NCBI RefSeq assembly: GCF_051487185.1
Contig: NZ_JAHVDK010000005.1
Span: 200,863-264,862, forward strand
DNA length: 64,000 nucleotides
Origin: Inquilinus limosus_F
GTDB lineage: Bacteria; Pseudomonadota; Alphaproteobacteria; DSM-16000; Inquilinaceae
Direction of reading: 5' to 3'
In this document: positions 11,454-19,812 of the stretch, piece by piece
Layout of the letters: every line of letters starts with the position of its first letter
Position numbering within the stretch: position 1 is the stretch's first letter
The notes under the pieces: generated by a model
Databases searched by the model: none
What the model was told of the DNA's origin: nothing
What the model saw: only the letters and a program-made list of their open reading frames with translations
Translations under genes and position numbers: made by a program

Positions 11454-13175
11454 ATGCAGGTGGACTATTTCCGGGACATGATCGTCCCCATCATCGGGGG
11501 CTTGGGCGTCTTCCTGCTCGGCCTCGAGTTCATGTCGAACGGGATCCAGGCGCTGGCGGTGAATCGCATGCGCGATCTGCTGGCGAAATTCGCCGGCACG
11601 CCGTCCAAGGGCGTCGTGGCGGGGACCGTCATCACCGGCATCCTGCAGTCCTCCACCGCGATGACGGTGATGGTCGTGGGCCTGGTCAATGCCGGGGTGG
11701 TGGCGCTGCGGCCCGCGATCAGCGTGATCATGGGCGCCAATATCGGCACGACCCTGGGGAACGGCCTGATCGCACTGCCGCTCGGCCCGCTCGGCCTTCT
11801 CGGCGCAGGCATCGCGGCCCTGTTCTACGTCTTCGGGAAGAGCGAGAAGACCCGCAACATCGCGCTGGCCTGCATGGGCTTCGCCCTGATCTTCTACGGC
11901 CTCAACCTGATGACGGGCGGCCTCAAGCCGTTGCGCAACATGCCCGAGATCATGGAGGTGATCTCGAGCCTGGGGGCCGACAGCTTCGGCGGCCTGATCG
12001 CCTGCGTGCTGATCGCGGCCTTCATCACCGCCCTGATCCATTCCTCTTCCGCGACGATCGGAATCGTCATGGGGCTGGGGGCGTCCGGCATCCTCGACTG
12101 GCAGACCGCGGTCGCGTTCTCGCTCGGCGCCGATCTCGGCACCACGATCACCTCCTGGATGGCCTCGCTCAACCTCTCGAAGAACGCCAAGCGGGCGGCC
12201 TACGCCCATATTTCCTTCAACTTCATCGGCGTGGCGGTGATGCTGCCGCTGTTCTTCCTGTCGATGCCGCTGCTGGAATATGTGATGGGCTGGTTCGGCG
12301 GCAATCCGGGCGCGCCGGTGATGGTCGACGGCAAGGAGACCTTTCCTCTGGTGCCGGTCGCGATCGGCCTCTATTCGACCGTCTTCAACATCTTCAACAC
12401 CCTGCTGCTGTTCCCCTTCGTCGGCGTGTTCGAACGGTTCCTGTCCCGCATCGGCCGCACCGACGCCGAGGACATCGAGGACTACTCGACCCCGAAATAT
12501 CTCGACCGGTCGATCGCGGGCGACCTGGTCCGCGCCGTGCCGGCGGTGCAGAACGAGACGCTGCGGGACCTGCAGGCCGGGGCGCTGTTCCTCGATATCG
12601 CCCGCGGCAAGAAGGGTGTGCCCGCTGACCCCGGAGAGCACTACGTCGCGGTCGATATCCTGAACCGCGATATCCGGTCCTACACCGCGTCGCTGTTCAA
12701 GCGGGACATGTCCTATGACCAGCTCGACCTCGTCGCGAGCCTGATCGAGGAGGCGGACTTCACCGCGAGCCTGGCGGAGGCGCTGCATCAGGTCGCGCGT
12801 CGGACCAAGCGGCAGACCTTCGGGCCCGAGGCCCAGGCCATCGTCTCCGCGGCGCTCGACAAGCTCGACCTGGCGCTGCGTCCGATCCTGCCGACCGGCC
12901 CCCTGGAGCCCACGCTGCCGGCCGGCCACGTCCAGAGCCCGCCGGTGGAGGAGCTGCGCCTGCGGACCTTGAAGGCCGGCGGCATCACCCCGGCCGAACG
13001 CGGCGCGATCCTCGCGATCCTCGGCAGCGTCGAGCGTGCGGAGCTGCTGATCGCGCGCATCGACGCGGAACGCCGGTCGGTGGATCGGGCCGCGGTCCTG
13101 GAGAGGATGGAGAAGCTGTCCGGGGCCGGCGGCCGGCCCGTCACCGGGGAACCGGGCTTGGTTCCGGCGCAGTGA
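11454..13175 (+). CDS. Na/Pi cotransporter family protein with PhoU-like C-terminal domain
   Basis: Membrane protein of about 573 residues of the NptA/YjbB (PF02690) family, which moves phosphate with sodium; YjbB has been linked to phosphate export. The two inverted PNaS repeats show the conserved QSSTAMT and GANIGTT in the first half and HSSSATIG and GADLGTT in the second. From about residue 365 a soluble helical region follows (ISRYTASLFK-like helices, then EEADFTASLAEALHQVA), resembling PhoU domains. The start is set at ATG 11454 behind GGGGGAC; a TTG at 11442 is possible. Its position directly after pstS suggests phosphate-linked function and joint expression. Confidence 0.88.
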   Translation: MQVDYFRDMIVPIIGGLGVFLLGLEFMSNGIQALAVNRMRDLLAKFAGTPSKGVVAGTVITGILQSSTAMTVMVVGLVNAGVVALRPAISVIMGANIGTTLGNGLIALPLGPLGLLGAGIAALFYVFGKSEKTRNIALACMGFALIFYGLNLMTGGLKPLRNMPEIMEVISSLGADSFGGLIACVLIAAFITALIHSSSATIGIVMGLGASGILDWQTAVAFSLGADLGTTITSWMASLNLSKNAKRAAYAHISFNFIGVAVMLPLFFLSMPLLEYVMGWFGGNPGAPVMVDGKETFPLVPVAIGLYSTVFNIFNTLLLFPFVGVFERFLSRIGRTDAEDIEDYSTPKYLDRSIAGDLVRAVPAVQNETLRDLQAGALFLDIARGKKGVPADPGEHYVAVDILNRDIRSYTASLFKRDMSYDQLDLVASLIEEADFTASLAEALHQVARRTKRQTFGPEAQAIVSAALDKLDLALRPILPTGPLEPTLPAGHVQSPPVEELRLRTLKAGGITPAERGAILAILGSVERAELLIARIDAERRSVDRAAVLERMEKLSGAGGRPVTGEPGLVPAQ

Positions 13176-13188
13176 GAGGAGGCGTGTG

Positions 13189-13530
13189 CTAGATCAGAAC
13201 GCGCCCCTCGAACGGGTGCCGGCCCTCGCGGTCCTCGATCTCGACCACCCACAGGTCGGGATCGCGCTGGACCGCGCGGGCGATATAGGCATCGGCCTCC
13301 GCCTCCGGCAGCAGCTCGCCTGCCTTGGCGGGCAGCCAGGCGAGGGCGCCGTCCAGGTCGCGCGACTGGCTCAGCACCCGGCAGCCCGGCGCACCCAGGT
13401 TGAGCTTGAGGATCAAGAGGCCGGCGCGCGGGTCGCCCTTGCGGACGACATAAGCGGGAATCGCCTGCTGCCCCAGTTGGCGCAGATGGGCGCGGATCCA
13501 GAGCTCAGTCGGAAGGCGGTCGGTGGTCAT
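13189..13530 (-). CDS. DUF1491 family protein
   Basis: Small 113-residue cytoplasmic protein beginning MTTDRLPTELWIRAHLRQ. Characteristic family stretches are AYVVRKGDPRAGLLILKLN and DPDLWVVEIEDREGRH. DUF1491 members are conserved in Alphaproteobacteria and have no assigned function. The start at 13530 is chosen over an upstream in-frame ATG at 13623, which would add 31 low-quality residues. It lies convergent with the Na/Pi cotransporter gene (13-base gap) and downstream of the SGNH esterase gene on the same strand. Confidence 0.85.
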   Translation of the reverse strand: MTTDRLPTELWIRAHLRQLGQQAIPAYVVRKGDPRAGLLILKLNLGAPGCRVLSQSRDLDGALAWLPAKAGELLPEAEADAYIARAVQRDPDLWVVEIEDREGRHPFEGRVLI

Positions 13531-13579
13531 GGGGCAGGGGTATAGCAGAGACACCCCGCCCCGGGGACCCAACGTCGCC

Positions 13580-14806
13580 CTACTTGAACAGCCCCAGATC
13601 CACCGCGTTCGCCATCGCCTCATAGCCGGCGGCGTTCGGGTGCAGGTGGTCGCCTTCGTCGAACTCCTTCCTCAGCTTTGAGGGCTGCGCCGGGTCGCGC
13701 ACCGCGGCGTCGAAGTCGATCACCGCGTCGCAGCCCTTACCAGTGCGGATCCACTGGTTCACCGCCTGGCGCTTCGTCTCGCCCTCAGCGCTGTAGTAGT
13801 TGGCGAAGACCGTGCCCTCATAGGGCGTCAGCGTGGCGCAATAGGCCTTCAGCCCGGCGCCGTGGGCGCGGGCGACCAGCTGGCGCAGCCCGCCGATGAT
13901 CTCCTCGGCCGACACCGCCTGCTCGGGCAGGCCGGCGGAGCCGGAATGGCCGATGTCGTTGATGCCTTCCATGATGACCACCCAGCGCACGCCGGGCACC
14001 GACAGCACGTCGCGGTCGAAGCGCGACAGCGCGCTGGGGCCGAACATCTGCTCCGGCAGGTCGTGCAGGATGCGATTGCCGCTGATGCCGGAATTGACCA
14101 CGCCGATGGACGGGCCGCCGGCCTTGGCCAGCCGCTCGGCCAGGATGTCCGGCCAGCGCCGGCTGGCGTCGACGCCGGAGCCGTAGCCGTCGGTGATCGA
14201 ATCGCCCAGCGTCACCACGGTGCCGCCCTCCGCCGCCACCTCGACCCGCGACAGCAGGAAGCGCATGGTCGATTCGGTGGCATCCGGCAGGGTCGGCGCC
14301 GCGGTGCTGTCGCCGGCGATCGAGATCCAGGCGGTCTGCACACCGAGCGGATGCACGACCGAAGGGCCGGTCCAGCGCGGCACGAACAGGCTGATGGTCA
14401 GCGTGTCGAGCGGAGAGACGGCGAGGTCCACCGGGTCGGAGACGGCCGGCGCGCCGGGCGGGATGGTAATCGAGGTCGCACCGCCGAAGGTCAGCGCCTT
14501 GCTGCTGGCCGGGTCGATCGAGCCCGGGGCGTTGCCGGGCCGGGCGATGGTGGCGGCGCCGATCACCAGCGGTTGGGTGCTGGTCTCGTTGGTGAAGCGC
14601 ACCCGGACCTTGCTGCCGCCGGCGCTGATCCGCACCACCTGGCGGATGGTGGCGTTGTTCAGCTCCGGCCCCACCGGAAAGGCCGGGCTGGCGCCCCAGC
14701 TGCCGATCCAGGCCTCCTGCGCCGCGACGGCGCCGGATCCAGCCAGCGCGATCAGCAGGCAGGCGGCGGCCAGCCAGGGCCGCCCGGTTGCGTTGCGTCG
14801 GATCAT
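13580..14806 (-). CDS. Secreted SGNH/GDSL-family hydrolase (esterase)
   Basis: Exported esterase-fold enzyme of 408 residues. The signal peptide (MIRRNATGRPWLAAACLL onward) is cleaved near GAVAAQEA. The first 170 residues form a beta-rich accessory domain (WIGSWGASPAFP, then a jelly-roll-like region). The SGNH domain follows: VTLGDSITDGYGSG with the nucleophile Ser, the block with GISGNRILHD, then EGINDIGHS, and DEGDHLHPNAAGY with the catalytic Asp-His pair. Length and layout resemble secreted GDSL lipases that deacetylate plant or bacterial polysaccharides, but the substrate is not evident. ATG 14806 has GGGAGGAGAAG just upstream. Confidence 0.92.
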   Translation of the reverse strand: MIRRNATGRPWLAAACLLIALAGSGAVAAQEAWIGSWGASPAFPVGPELNNATIRQVVRISAGGSKVRVRFTNETSTQPLVIGAATIARPGNAPGSIDPASSKALTFGGATSITIPPGAPAVSDPVDLAVSPLDTLTISLFVPRWTGPSVVHPLGVQTAWISIAGDSTAAPTLPDATESTMRFLLSRVEVAAEGGTVVTLGDSITDGYGSGVDASRRWPDILAERLAKAGGPSIGVVNSGISGNRILHDLPEQMFGPSALSRFDRDVLSVPGVRWVVIMEGINDIGHSGSAGLPEQAVSAEEIIGGLRQLVARAHGAGLKAYCATLTPYEGTVFANYYSAEGETKRQAVNQWIRTGKGCDAVIDFDAAVRDPAQPSKLRKEFDEGDHLHPNAAGYEAMANAVDLGLFK

Positions 14807-14978
14807 TCGGCTTCTCCTCCCGCTCCGGCCGCCGACGGTTTCGGCGTCCCCACCGGACTCATGCCGGCGGTCGAAGTATGAGGAAAACAAGCCTGTGGGG
14901 GCAACGCCGCGCGAACAGGATCGCGGGCGTGGAGAGGTCTCCACGCCCGCGATCAATCCCCCCGATGAGGTTCAGGGG

Positions 14979-15311
14979 CTAGCGGAAACGCCGCAGCGCT
15001 GCCACCTGCTCCGAGGCGTCCTCGCCCTCGGCCAGCCTCTCCAGCAGGCCGTAGAGGCGATCCACCTCCTGCCGGGTCAGGGGCGTCATGCCCATCGGCC
15101 CCATATAGGTCTCGCGCCGGCGGTCGATCGGCAGGTTCATCGATTTCCAGCAGGCGATCGCGCCGGTGGCCGAATCGCGGGCCAGGAAGTTGCAGCCGCT
15201 GCGGAAGTAGTCCGCCTCCCATGGATCGAGCGGCTGGTTCAGGCGCTGCAGGTAGCGACGGGCCCATTCGGCGGTCATCCGGGTGGGCGGAGGTTGTTCC
15301 ATACTGCGCAT
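14979..15311 (-). CDS. Hypothetical protein (110 aa)
   Basis: Not recognised. A soluble, basic protein with two tryptophan-containing helical stretches (AEWARRYLQRLNQPLDPWEA and NFLARDSATGAIACWKS) and a leucine-rich C-terminal helix with LYGLLERLAEGED. There is no signal peptide or membrane segment. The start is set at ATG 15311 because GGGGA lies 7 bases upstream; an in-frame ATG at 15407 would add 32 basic residues without support. It is a single gene between the SGNH esterase and the oxidoreductase, all on the minus strand. Confidence 0.6.
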   Translation of the reverse strand: MRSMEQPPPTRMTAEWARRYLQRLNQPLDPWEADYFRSGCNFLARDSATGAIACWKSMNLPIDRRRETYMGPMGMTPLTRQEVDRLYGLLERLAEGEDASEQVAALRRFR

Positions 15312-15409
15312 GATCAGTCCCCGAATTGATCGAAGGTTTCGGTCGATATCGTGGGGACGGTAGATCCTTGCGCGTGAATTCACCGTGATTGCGCCGGTCA
15401 CGATCACGA

Positions 15410-16399
15410 TCAGACGGTGACGACGATCTTTCCGATCTGCTGGTTGGCCTCGAGGTAGCGATGGGCCTCGACGATCTGGTCGAAAGGGAAGACCCGGTCG
15501 ATCACCGGTTTCAGCGAGCCGTCGGCCAGCCCCTCCAGGATGAAGTGCTTGGCGCGGTCCAGCCGGGCCGGGTCGCGGACGATCTCCTTGTACTGATAGC
15601 CCTTGAAGGTCAGCCCTTTGACCAGGGTCGGGAACAGCGGGAAAGGCGTCGGCTCGGGGCTCAGCGCGCCGTATTCGACCAGGATGCCGCCCTGGGCCAG
15701 CGCCTCGGCCAGCGTGGCGAAGGACGGGCCGGCGACCGGGTCGAACACCACCCGGACCCCGGCGCCTCCGGTGATCGCCCGGGCTCTCGCCACGAGGTCC
15801 TCCTCGTCGGTCACGATCACATGGGCGGCGCCGGCGTCACGCAGAGCCGCGGCCTTGGCGGTGATGCGGGTAGCGGCGATCGAGATCGCGCCGATGCGGT
15901 TGGTGATCTGGATCGCGGCCAGGCCGACGCTGCTGGAGGCGGCGGTGATCAGCACCGCGTCACCGCGGCCGACGCTGGCGACCTCGATCAGCGCGCCATA
16001 GGCGGTGACATATTGCATCCAGACCGCGGCGGCCTCGGTCCAGGACAGGGTTTCCGGATGCCTCACCGTCACCTCGGCCGGGACATTGGCGACCTCGCCA
16101 TAAGTGCCCCAGCGTGTGATCGACAGCGGCGGCACGAGACTGACCGCGTCGCCAACGGCGAAGCCGGTGACGCCCGGGCCCAACGCCTCGACCACCCCGG
16201 CGGCCTCGTAGCCGAGCCGGGCCGGGAACTCCGGCGATTCCGGGTAATAGCCGGTGCGGAACATCGATTCGGCGCGGTTGAGGCCCAGGGCCTTCACGCG
16301 CAGGCGGATCTCGCCGGGGCCGGGCGGCGGCACCTCGACCTCGTCGATGCGAAGCACCTCGGGGCCGCCGAGCTCATGAATGCGGACGATGCGGGCCAT
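15410..16399 (-). CDS. Zinc-independent MDR-family alcohol dehydrogenase / quinone oxidoreductase
   Basis: NAD(P)H-dependent medium-chain dehydrogenase of 329 residues. The GroES-like N-terminal domain starts MARIVRIHELGGPEVLRIDE, typical of QOR-type enzymes, and lacks the cysteine zinc ligands of classical alcohol dehydrogenases. The Rossmann part begins VLITAASSSVGLAAIQI, and LGYEAAGVVEALG matches the family. The likely role is reduction of quinones or enones, inferred from the family. ATG 16399 has GAGGAG upstream. A LysR-type gene is divergent from it with about 100 bases between, the usual arrangement of a LysR regulator and its target. Confidence 0.9.
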   Translation of the reverse strand: MARIVRIHELGGPEVLRIDEVEVPPPGPGEIRLRVKALGLNRAESMFRTGYYPESPEFPARLGYEAAGVVEALGPGVTGFAVGDAVSLVPPLSITRWGTYGEVANVPAEVTVRHPETLSWTEAAAVWMQYVTAYGALIEVASVGRGDAVLITAASSSVGLAAIQITNRIGAISIAATRITAKAAALRDAGAAHVIVTDEEDLVARARAITGGAGVRVVFDPVAGPSFATLAEALAQGGILVEYGALSPEPTPFPLFPTLVKGLTFKGYQYKEIVRDPARLDRAKHFILEGLADGSLKPVIDRVFPFDQIVEAHRYLEANQQIGKIVVTV

Positions 16400-16451
16400 G
16401 TCGGACTCCTCTGAAAGGGATGTCCGTTCGATATGATTGCCCCTCCGGATG

Positions 16452-16463
16452 CGATAAATATCG
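16452..16463. promoter_or_regulatory. Candidate LysR operator CGATA-AA-TATCG
   Basis: A perfect 5-base dyad with a 2-base centre in the intergenic region between the oxidoreductase (minus) and the LysR gene (plus). LysR-family regulators commonly bind imperfect dyads in this position. Assignment is by location and symmetry only. Confidence 0.4.
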
Positions 16464-16500
16464 GCTTTGGCGCGATACCCGAAACCAGCGGTTTCCAATC

Positions 16501-17385
16501 ATGGACCGGCTCACCAGCATGGCAGTGTTCGTCCGCGCGGTCGACACCGGCTCCTTCGCCGCTGCGGCCGAGGCGCTGGGCATCTCCGCGCCGATGGTCG
16601 GCAAGCATGTGCGGTTCCTCGAGGACCGGCTCGGCGCCAGGCTGCTGGCCCGCACCACGCGGCGGCAGAGCCTGACCGAGGTCGGCCGCGCCTTCTACGA
16701 GCGCTGCCGCAACGTGCTGGCCGAGGCGGAGGCGGCGGAGGCGCTGGCCGCGGATCTGCGCGCCGTCCCGCGCGGCCGGCTGCGGCTCAACGCGCCGGTC
16801 ACCTTCGGCGCGCATGAGCTGATGCCGATGGTGGCGCGCTATCTGCGGGCCCATCCGGAGGTCAGCATCGAGGTGACGCTGAGCGACCGCATCGTCGATC
16901 TGGTGGAGGAAGGGTACGAGGCGGTGATCCGGATCGCGCCCTTGCCCGATTCCAGCCTGATCGCCCGCCGGCTGCGGCCCTACCGTCTGGTCGCCTGCGC
17001 AGCGCCCGCCTATCTCGCCGAACGCGGCGCGCCGCGGCGGCCGGAGGATCTGGGGAGCCATGAATGCCTCGGCTTCGCCCATTGGATGCCGCGCGACCTG
17101 CTGCAATTCACCGGCCCGGACGGGGTTCTGCATTCCGTGCACGTCCGCGGCCGGTTCTCGGTCAACAGCGGCCAGGCGCTGCGCAGCGCCGCGCTGGAGG
17201 GGCTGGGCATCATCCTGCAGCCGGAAGGGCTGCTGCGCGACGACATCGCCGCCGGCCGGCTGGTGCGGGTGCTGCCGGGCTACGAGCCGCCGTCGCGGCC
17301 GATGCACATCCTGTTCGCTCCGGACCGCCGGCCGACGCCGAAGCTGCGCAGCTTCATCGACGCGGTTGTCGAGGCGTTCGGATAG
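16501..17385 (+). CDS. LysR family transcriptional regulator
   Basis: DNA-binding regulator of 294 residues. The N-terminal winged helix-turn-helix is MDRLTSMAVFVRAVDTGSFA then AAAEALGISAPMVGKHVRFL, and the ligand-binding part follows from about residue 90. It resembles the branch that controls oxidoreductases and efflux genes and begins MDRLxxMxxFVxVV. The start at 16501 is fixed by homology; an in-frame ATG at 16420 would overlap the divergent gene's leader. It is divergent from the quinone oxidoreductase gene, its likely target, and convergent with the MFS gene of the sugar-acid locus. Confidence 0.93.
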   Translation: MDRLTSMAVFVRAVDTGSFAAAAEALGISAPMVGKHVRFLEDRLGARLLARTTRRQSLTEVGRAFYERCRNVLAEAEAAEALAADLRAVPRGRLRLNAPVTFGAHELMPMVARYLRAHPEVSIEVTLSDRIVDLVEEGYEAVIRIAPLPDSSLIARRLRPYRLVACAAPAYLAERGAPRRPEDLGSHECLGFAHWMPRDLLQFTGPDGVLHSVHVRGRFSVNSGQALRSAALEGLGIILQPEGLLRDDIAAGRLVRVLPGYEPPSRPMHILFAPDRRPTPKLRSFIDAVVEAFG

Positions 17386-17403
17386 GGCTGCGAGGGGCGG
17401 GGC

Positions 17404-18693
17404 CTATTCGGCCCCCTCCATCGCGACCCCGGCGGCCCGCCCGCGCGGCTCACGGATGAAGACCAGCGCCGCCAGGGCGCCGAGCACGGCGAGGCCGCCG
17501 GCCAGGACGAAGGCGCTGGTGTAGACGCCGCCCGTGGCCTGGACGATGAAGCCGGTGACCGCCGGCCCGATGATGCCGGCGAGATTGGCCAGGAAGTGGA
17601 TGAAGCCGCCGACGCCGCCGACATTCTCGCCGCGCACCGCGTCCTGGATCACCGCCCAGTAGATCGAGCCGGTGAGGTACAGGCCGAAGATCGACACCGA
17701 CATCAGCGCCACCGCGCTGCTCACATCGGCCACGTCCCCGGCCAGGGCCACGCCCACGGCGGCGACGCCGAGCCCGCCGATCAGCACCAGCTTGCGCGAC
17801 ACGAGGGCCCGGCCGGTCATGCGGAAGATGCGGTCGGAGACGAAGCCGCCCAGCGCCAAGCCGAGGAAGCCCAGCACCCAGGGGATAACCGTGGCCAGGC
17901 TCATATCCTTGATGCTGAGCTTGTGCACCTCGGTCAGGTAGCTCGGGAACCAGGTCAGGAAGAAGAACAGCACGTAGTTGTAGGTGAAGAAGGCGAAGGC
18001 GGTGGCCAGCACGATCGGCTGCCGCAGGTAGAAGCCCAGACCCTGGGCCGGCAGCTGCGCGGCCGGGTCGATCTGCGTCTGGCCCTCCTCGATCAGCCGG
18101 CGCTCGGCGTCGCTGATCCGCGGGTGCTGGTCGGGGCGGTCGGTCGACATCCGCAGCCAGAAGACCAGCCACACGAAGCCGAGCAGCATGATGATGACGA
18201 AGGCCAGGCGCCAGCCGAAGGCCAGCGCCAGATAGCCGACGATCGGGCCGGCCACGGCGCCGCCCAGCGGCGTGCCGGAATTGACAATGCCGATCGCCGT
18301 CGCCGCCTCGCGCCGCGGGAACCAGTTGCTGACCGTCTTGCTCATGGTCGAGCTGAGCGGCCCTTCGCCGACGCCGAACAGCACGCGCAGCACGATCATC
18401 GAGACGAAGCCGGTGGCGGCCGCGGTCAGGCCGCAGAACAGCGACCACATTCCCATGGCGCCGCTGAACACCGCCTTCGGCCCGATGCGGTCGGACAGCC
18501 AGCCGCCGATGAAGTTGAACAGGGCATAGCCGGCGAAGAAGCTGCTGAAGATCACGCCCATCTGCGCGTGGTCCAGGCCGAGATCCTGCTGGATCAGCGG
18601 CGCCGCGATCGAGAGGGCCGAGCGGTCGAGATAGTTGATCACGCCGGCGACGAAAAGCAGGCCGACGATCAGCCAGCGAACGCTTCTGAACAT
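17404..18693 (-). CDS. MFS transporter, anion:cation symporter (ACS) family, probable hexonate importer
   Basis: Twelve-segment inner-membrane proton symporter of 429 residues. It has the ACS-family N-terminus (RWLIVGLLFVAGVINYLDRS), the MFS motif A region GGWLSDRIGPKAVFSG, and RVLFGVGEGPLSSTM, as in galactonate, glucarate and hexuronate carriers (DgoT, GudP, ExuT). It is third in a minus-strand set with a ManD dehydratase and an RspB-type dehydrogenase, so an aldonate such as D-mannonate or L-gulonate is the likely substrate. Substrate choice is inferred from neighbours, not from residues. Confidence 0.9.
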   Translation of the reverse strand: MFRSVRWLIVGLLFVAGVINYLDRSALSIAAPLIQQDLGLDHAQMGVIFSSFFAGYALFNFIGGWLSDRIGPKAVFSGAMGMWSLFCGLTAAATGFVSMIVLRVLFGVGEGPLSSTMSKTVSNWFPRREAATAIGIVNSGTPLGGAVAGPIVGYLALAFGWRLAFVIIMLLGFVWLVFWLRMSTDRPDQHPRISDAERRLIEEGQTQIDPAAQLPAQGLGFYLRQPIVLATAFAFFTYNYVLFFFLTWFPSYLTEVHKLSIKDMSLATVIPWVLGFLGLALGGFVSDRIFRMTGRALVSRKLVLIGGLGVAAVGVALAGDVADVSSAVALMSVSIFGLYLTGSIYWAVIQDAVRGENVGGVGGFIHFLANLAGIIGPAVTGFIVQATGGVYTSAFVLAGGLAVLGALAALVFIREPRGRAAGVAMEGAE

Positions 18694-18736
18694 GGTTTTC
18701 CTTCCGCTTGCGGGGCGGGTGCGGCTCGGAGGCCGC

Positions 18737-19774
18737 TTAGAGGTCCAGCAGGTGGACCTTCATCGACTGGTTGCGGTCGAGGGCGATCTGGAAGGCCTGG
18801 TCCGCGTCGCGGACCGGGAAGCGATGGGTCATCAGCGGCTTCAGGTCGATCCGCCGCCCGGCGATCATCTCGACCGCCAGCGCATATTCCTCGGCGAAGC
18901 GGAAGGAGCCGCGATACTCCAGCTCCTTCGCCATCACCAGATTGGCCGAGACCGGCGACTGGCCGCTCGGCAGATTACCGAGCTGGACCACCCGGCCGCG
19001 GGCGCGGGCGGCGCGCAGGGCGGTGTCCAGCCCCGCCGGGCTGCCCGAGGCCTCGACCACCACGCCGAAGCGGCCGCGGTTCCGGCTCCACGCCGCGATG
19101 CGGTCCTCGTCCTTGGCGTCGACCGCCTCGTCGGCGCCGAGGCCGAGCGCCGTCTCGCGCGCCTTCTCGGCCAGGTCGACGACGGTGATGCGGCGGGCGC
19201 CGGCCTGGCGCGCGACCAGCAGCACCAGCGCGCCGATCGGGCCACAGCCGACGATCAGCACCTCCTCGCCCAGGATCGGTCCGGCGCGGCGGACGGCATG
19301 CAGCGACACCGCCAGCGGCTCGGCCATCGAGGCCTCGGCGAAGCTGACATGCTCCGGCACCGGGACGCATTGCCGCGCCGGCACGGTGAGGTATTCGCGG
19401 AAGGCGCCCTGCATGTGCGGGAAGATCGAGGCGCTGCCCAGGAACCGCATGTTCAGGCACTGGTTCTCCAGCCCGGCCATGCAGTACTCGCAGCGGCCGC
19501 AGGCCCGGCTGGGGTTGACCGCGACCGGCTGGCCGATCGACAGCCCCTCGACGTCGGGCGCCACCTCCGCGACCTCGCCAGCCATCTCATGGCCGAGGAT
19601 CAGCGGCTCGCGCAGATGGAAGTCGCCGGTCTTTCCCTTGGAGTAGTAGGCGAGATCGGAGCCGCAGATGCCGCCGGCGCGGAACCGCACCTTGACCTCG
19701 CCGGGGGCGAGCGTCGGCGGCTCGCGGTCCTCGATCCGCAGATCCTTCGCTTGGTGCAGCACGGCGGCGAACAT
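18737..19774 (-). CDS. Zinc-dependent MDR dehydrogenase, RspB / L-gulonate or L-idonate 5-dehydrogenase-like
   Basis: NAD(P)-dependent polyol or aldonate dehydrogenase of 345 residues. Catalytic zinc ligands lie in GGICGSD and LGHEMAG, and the structural zinc cysteines in SRACGRCEYCMAGLENQC; the Rossmann motif is VLIVGCGPIGALV. It resembles L-idonate 5-dehydrogenase and RspB. In known rspAB-type loci RspB oxidises L-gulonate to D-fructuronate, which a mannonate oxidoreductase converts to D-mannonate for ManD. The ManD gene is 38 bases upstream on the same strand, which supports this reading. L-idonate remains an alternative. Confidence 0.9.
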   Translation of the reverse strand: MFAAVLHQAKDLRIEDREPPTLAPGEVKVRFRAGGICGSDLAYYSKGKTGDFHLREPLILGHEMAGEVAEVAPDVEGLSIGQPVAVNPSRACGRCEYCMAGLENQCLNMRFLGSASIFPHMQGAFREYLTVPARQCVPVPEHVSFAEASMAEPLAVSLHAVRRAGPILGEEVLIVGCGPIGALVLLVARQAGARRITVVDLAEKARETALGLGADEAVDAKDEDRIAAWSRNRGRFGVVVEASGSPAGLDTALRAARARGRVVQLGNLPSGQSPVSANLVMAKELEYRGSFRFAEEYALAVEMIAGRRIDLKPLMTHRFPVRDADQAFQIALDRNQSMKVHLLDL

Positions 19775-19812
19775 GGGCGTCTCCTGAGGCGATGGTGGCC
19801 GGAAGGGTGGTC

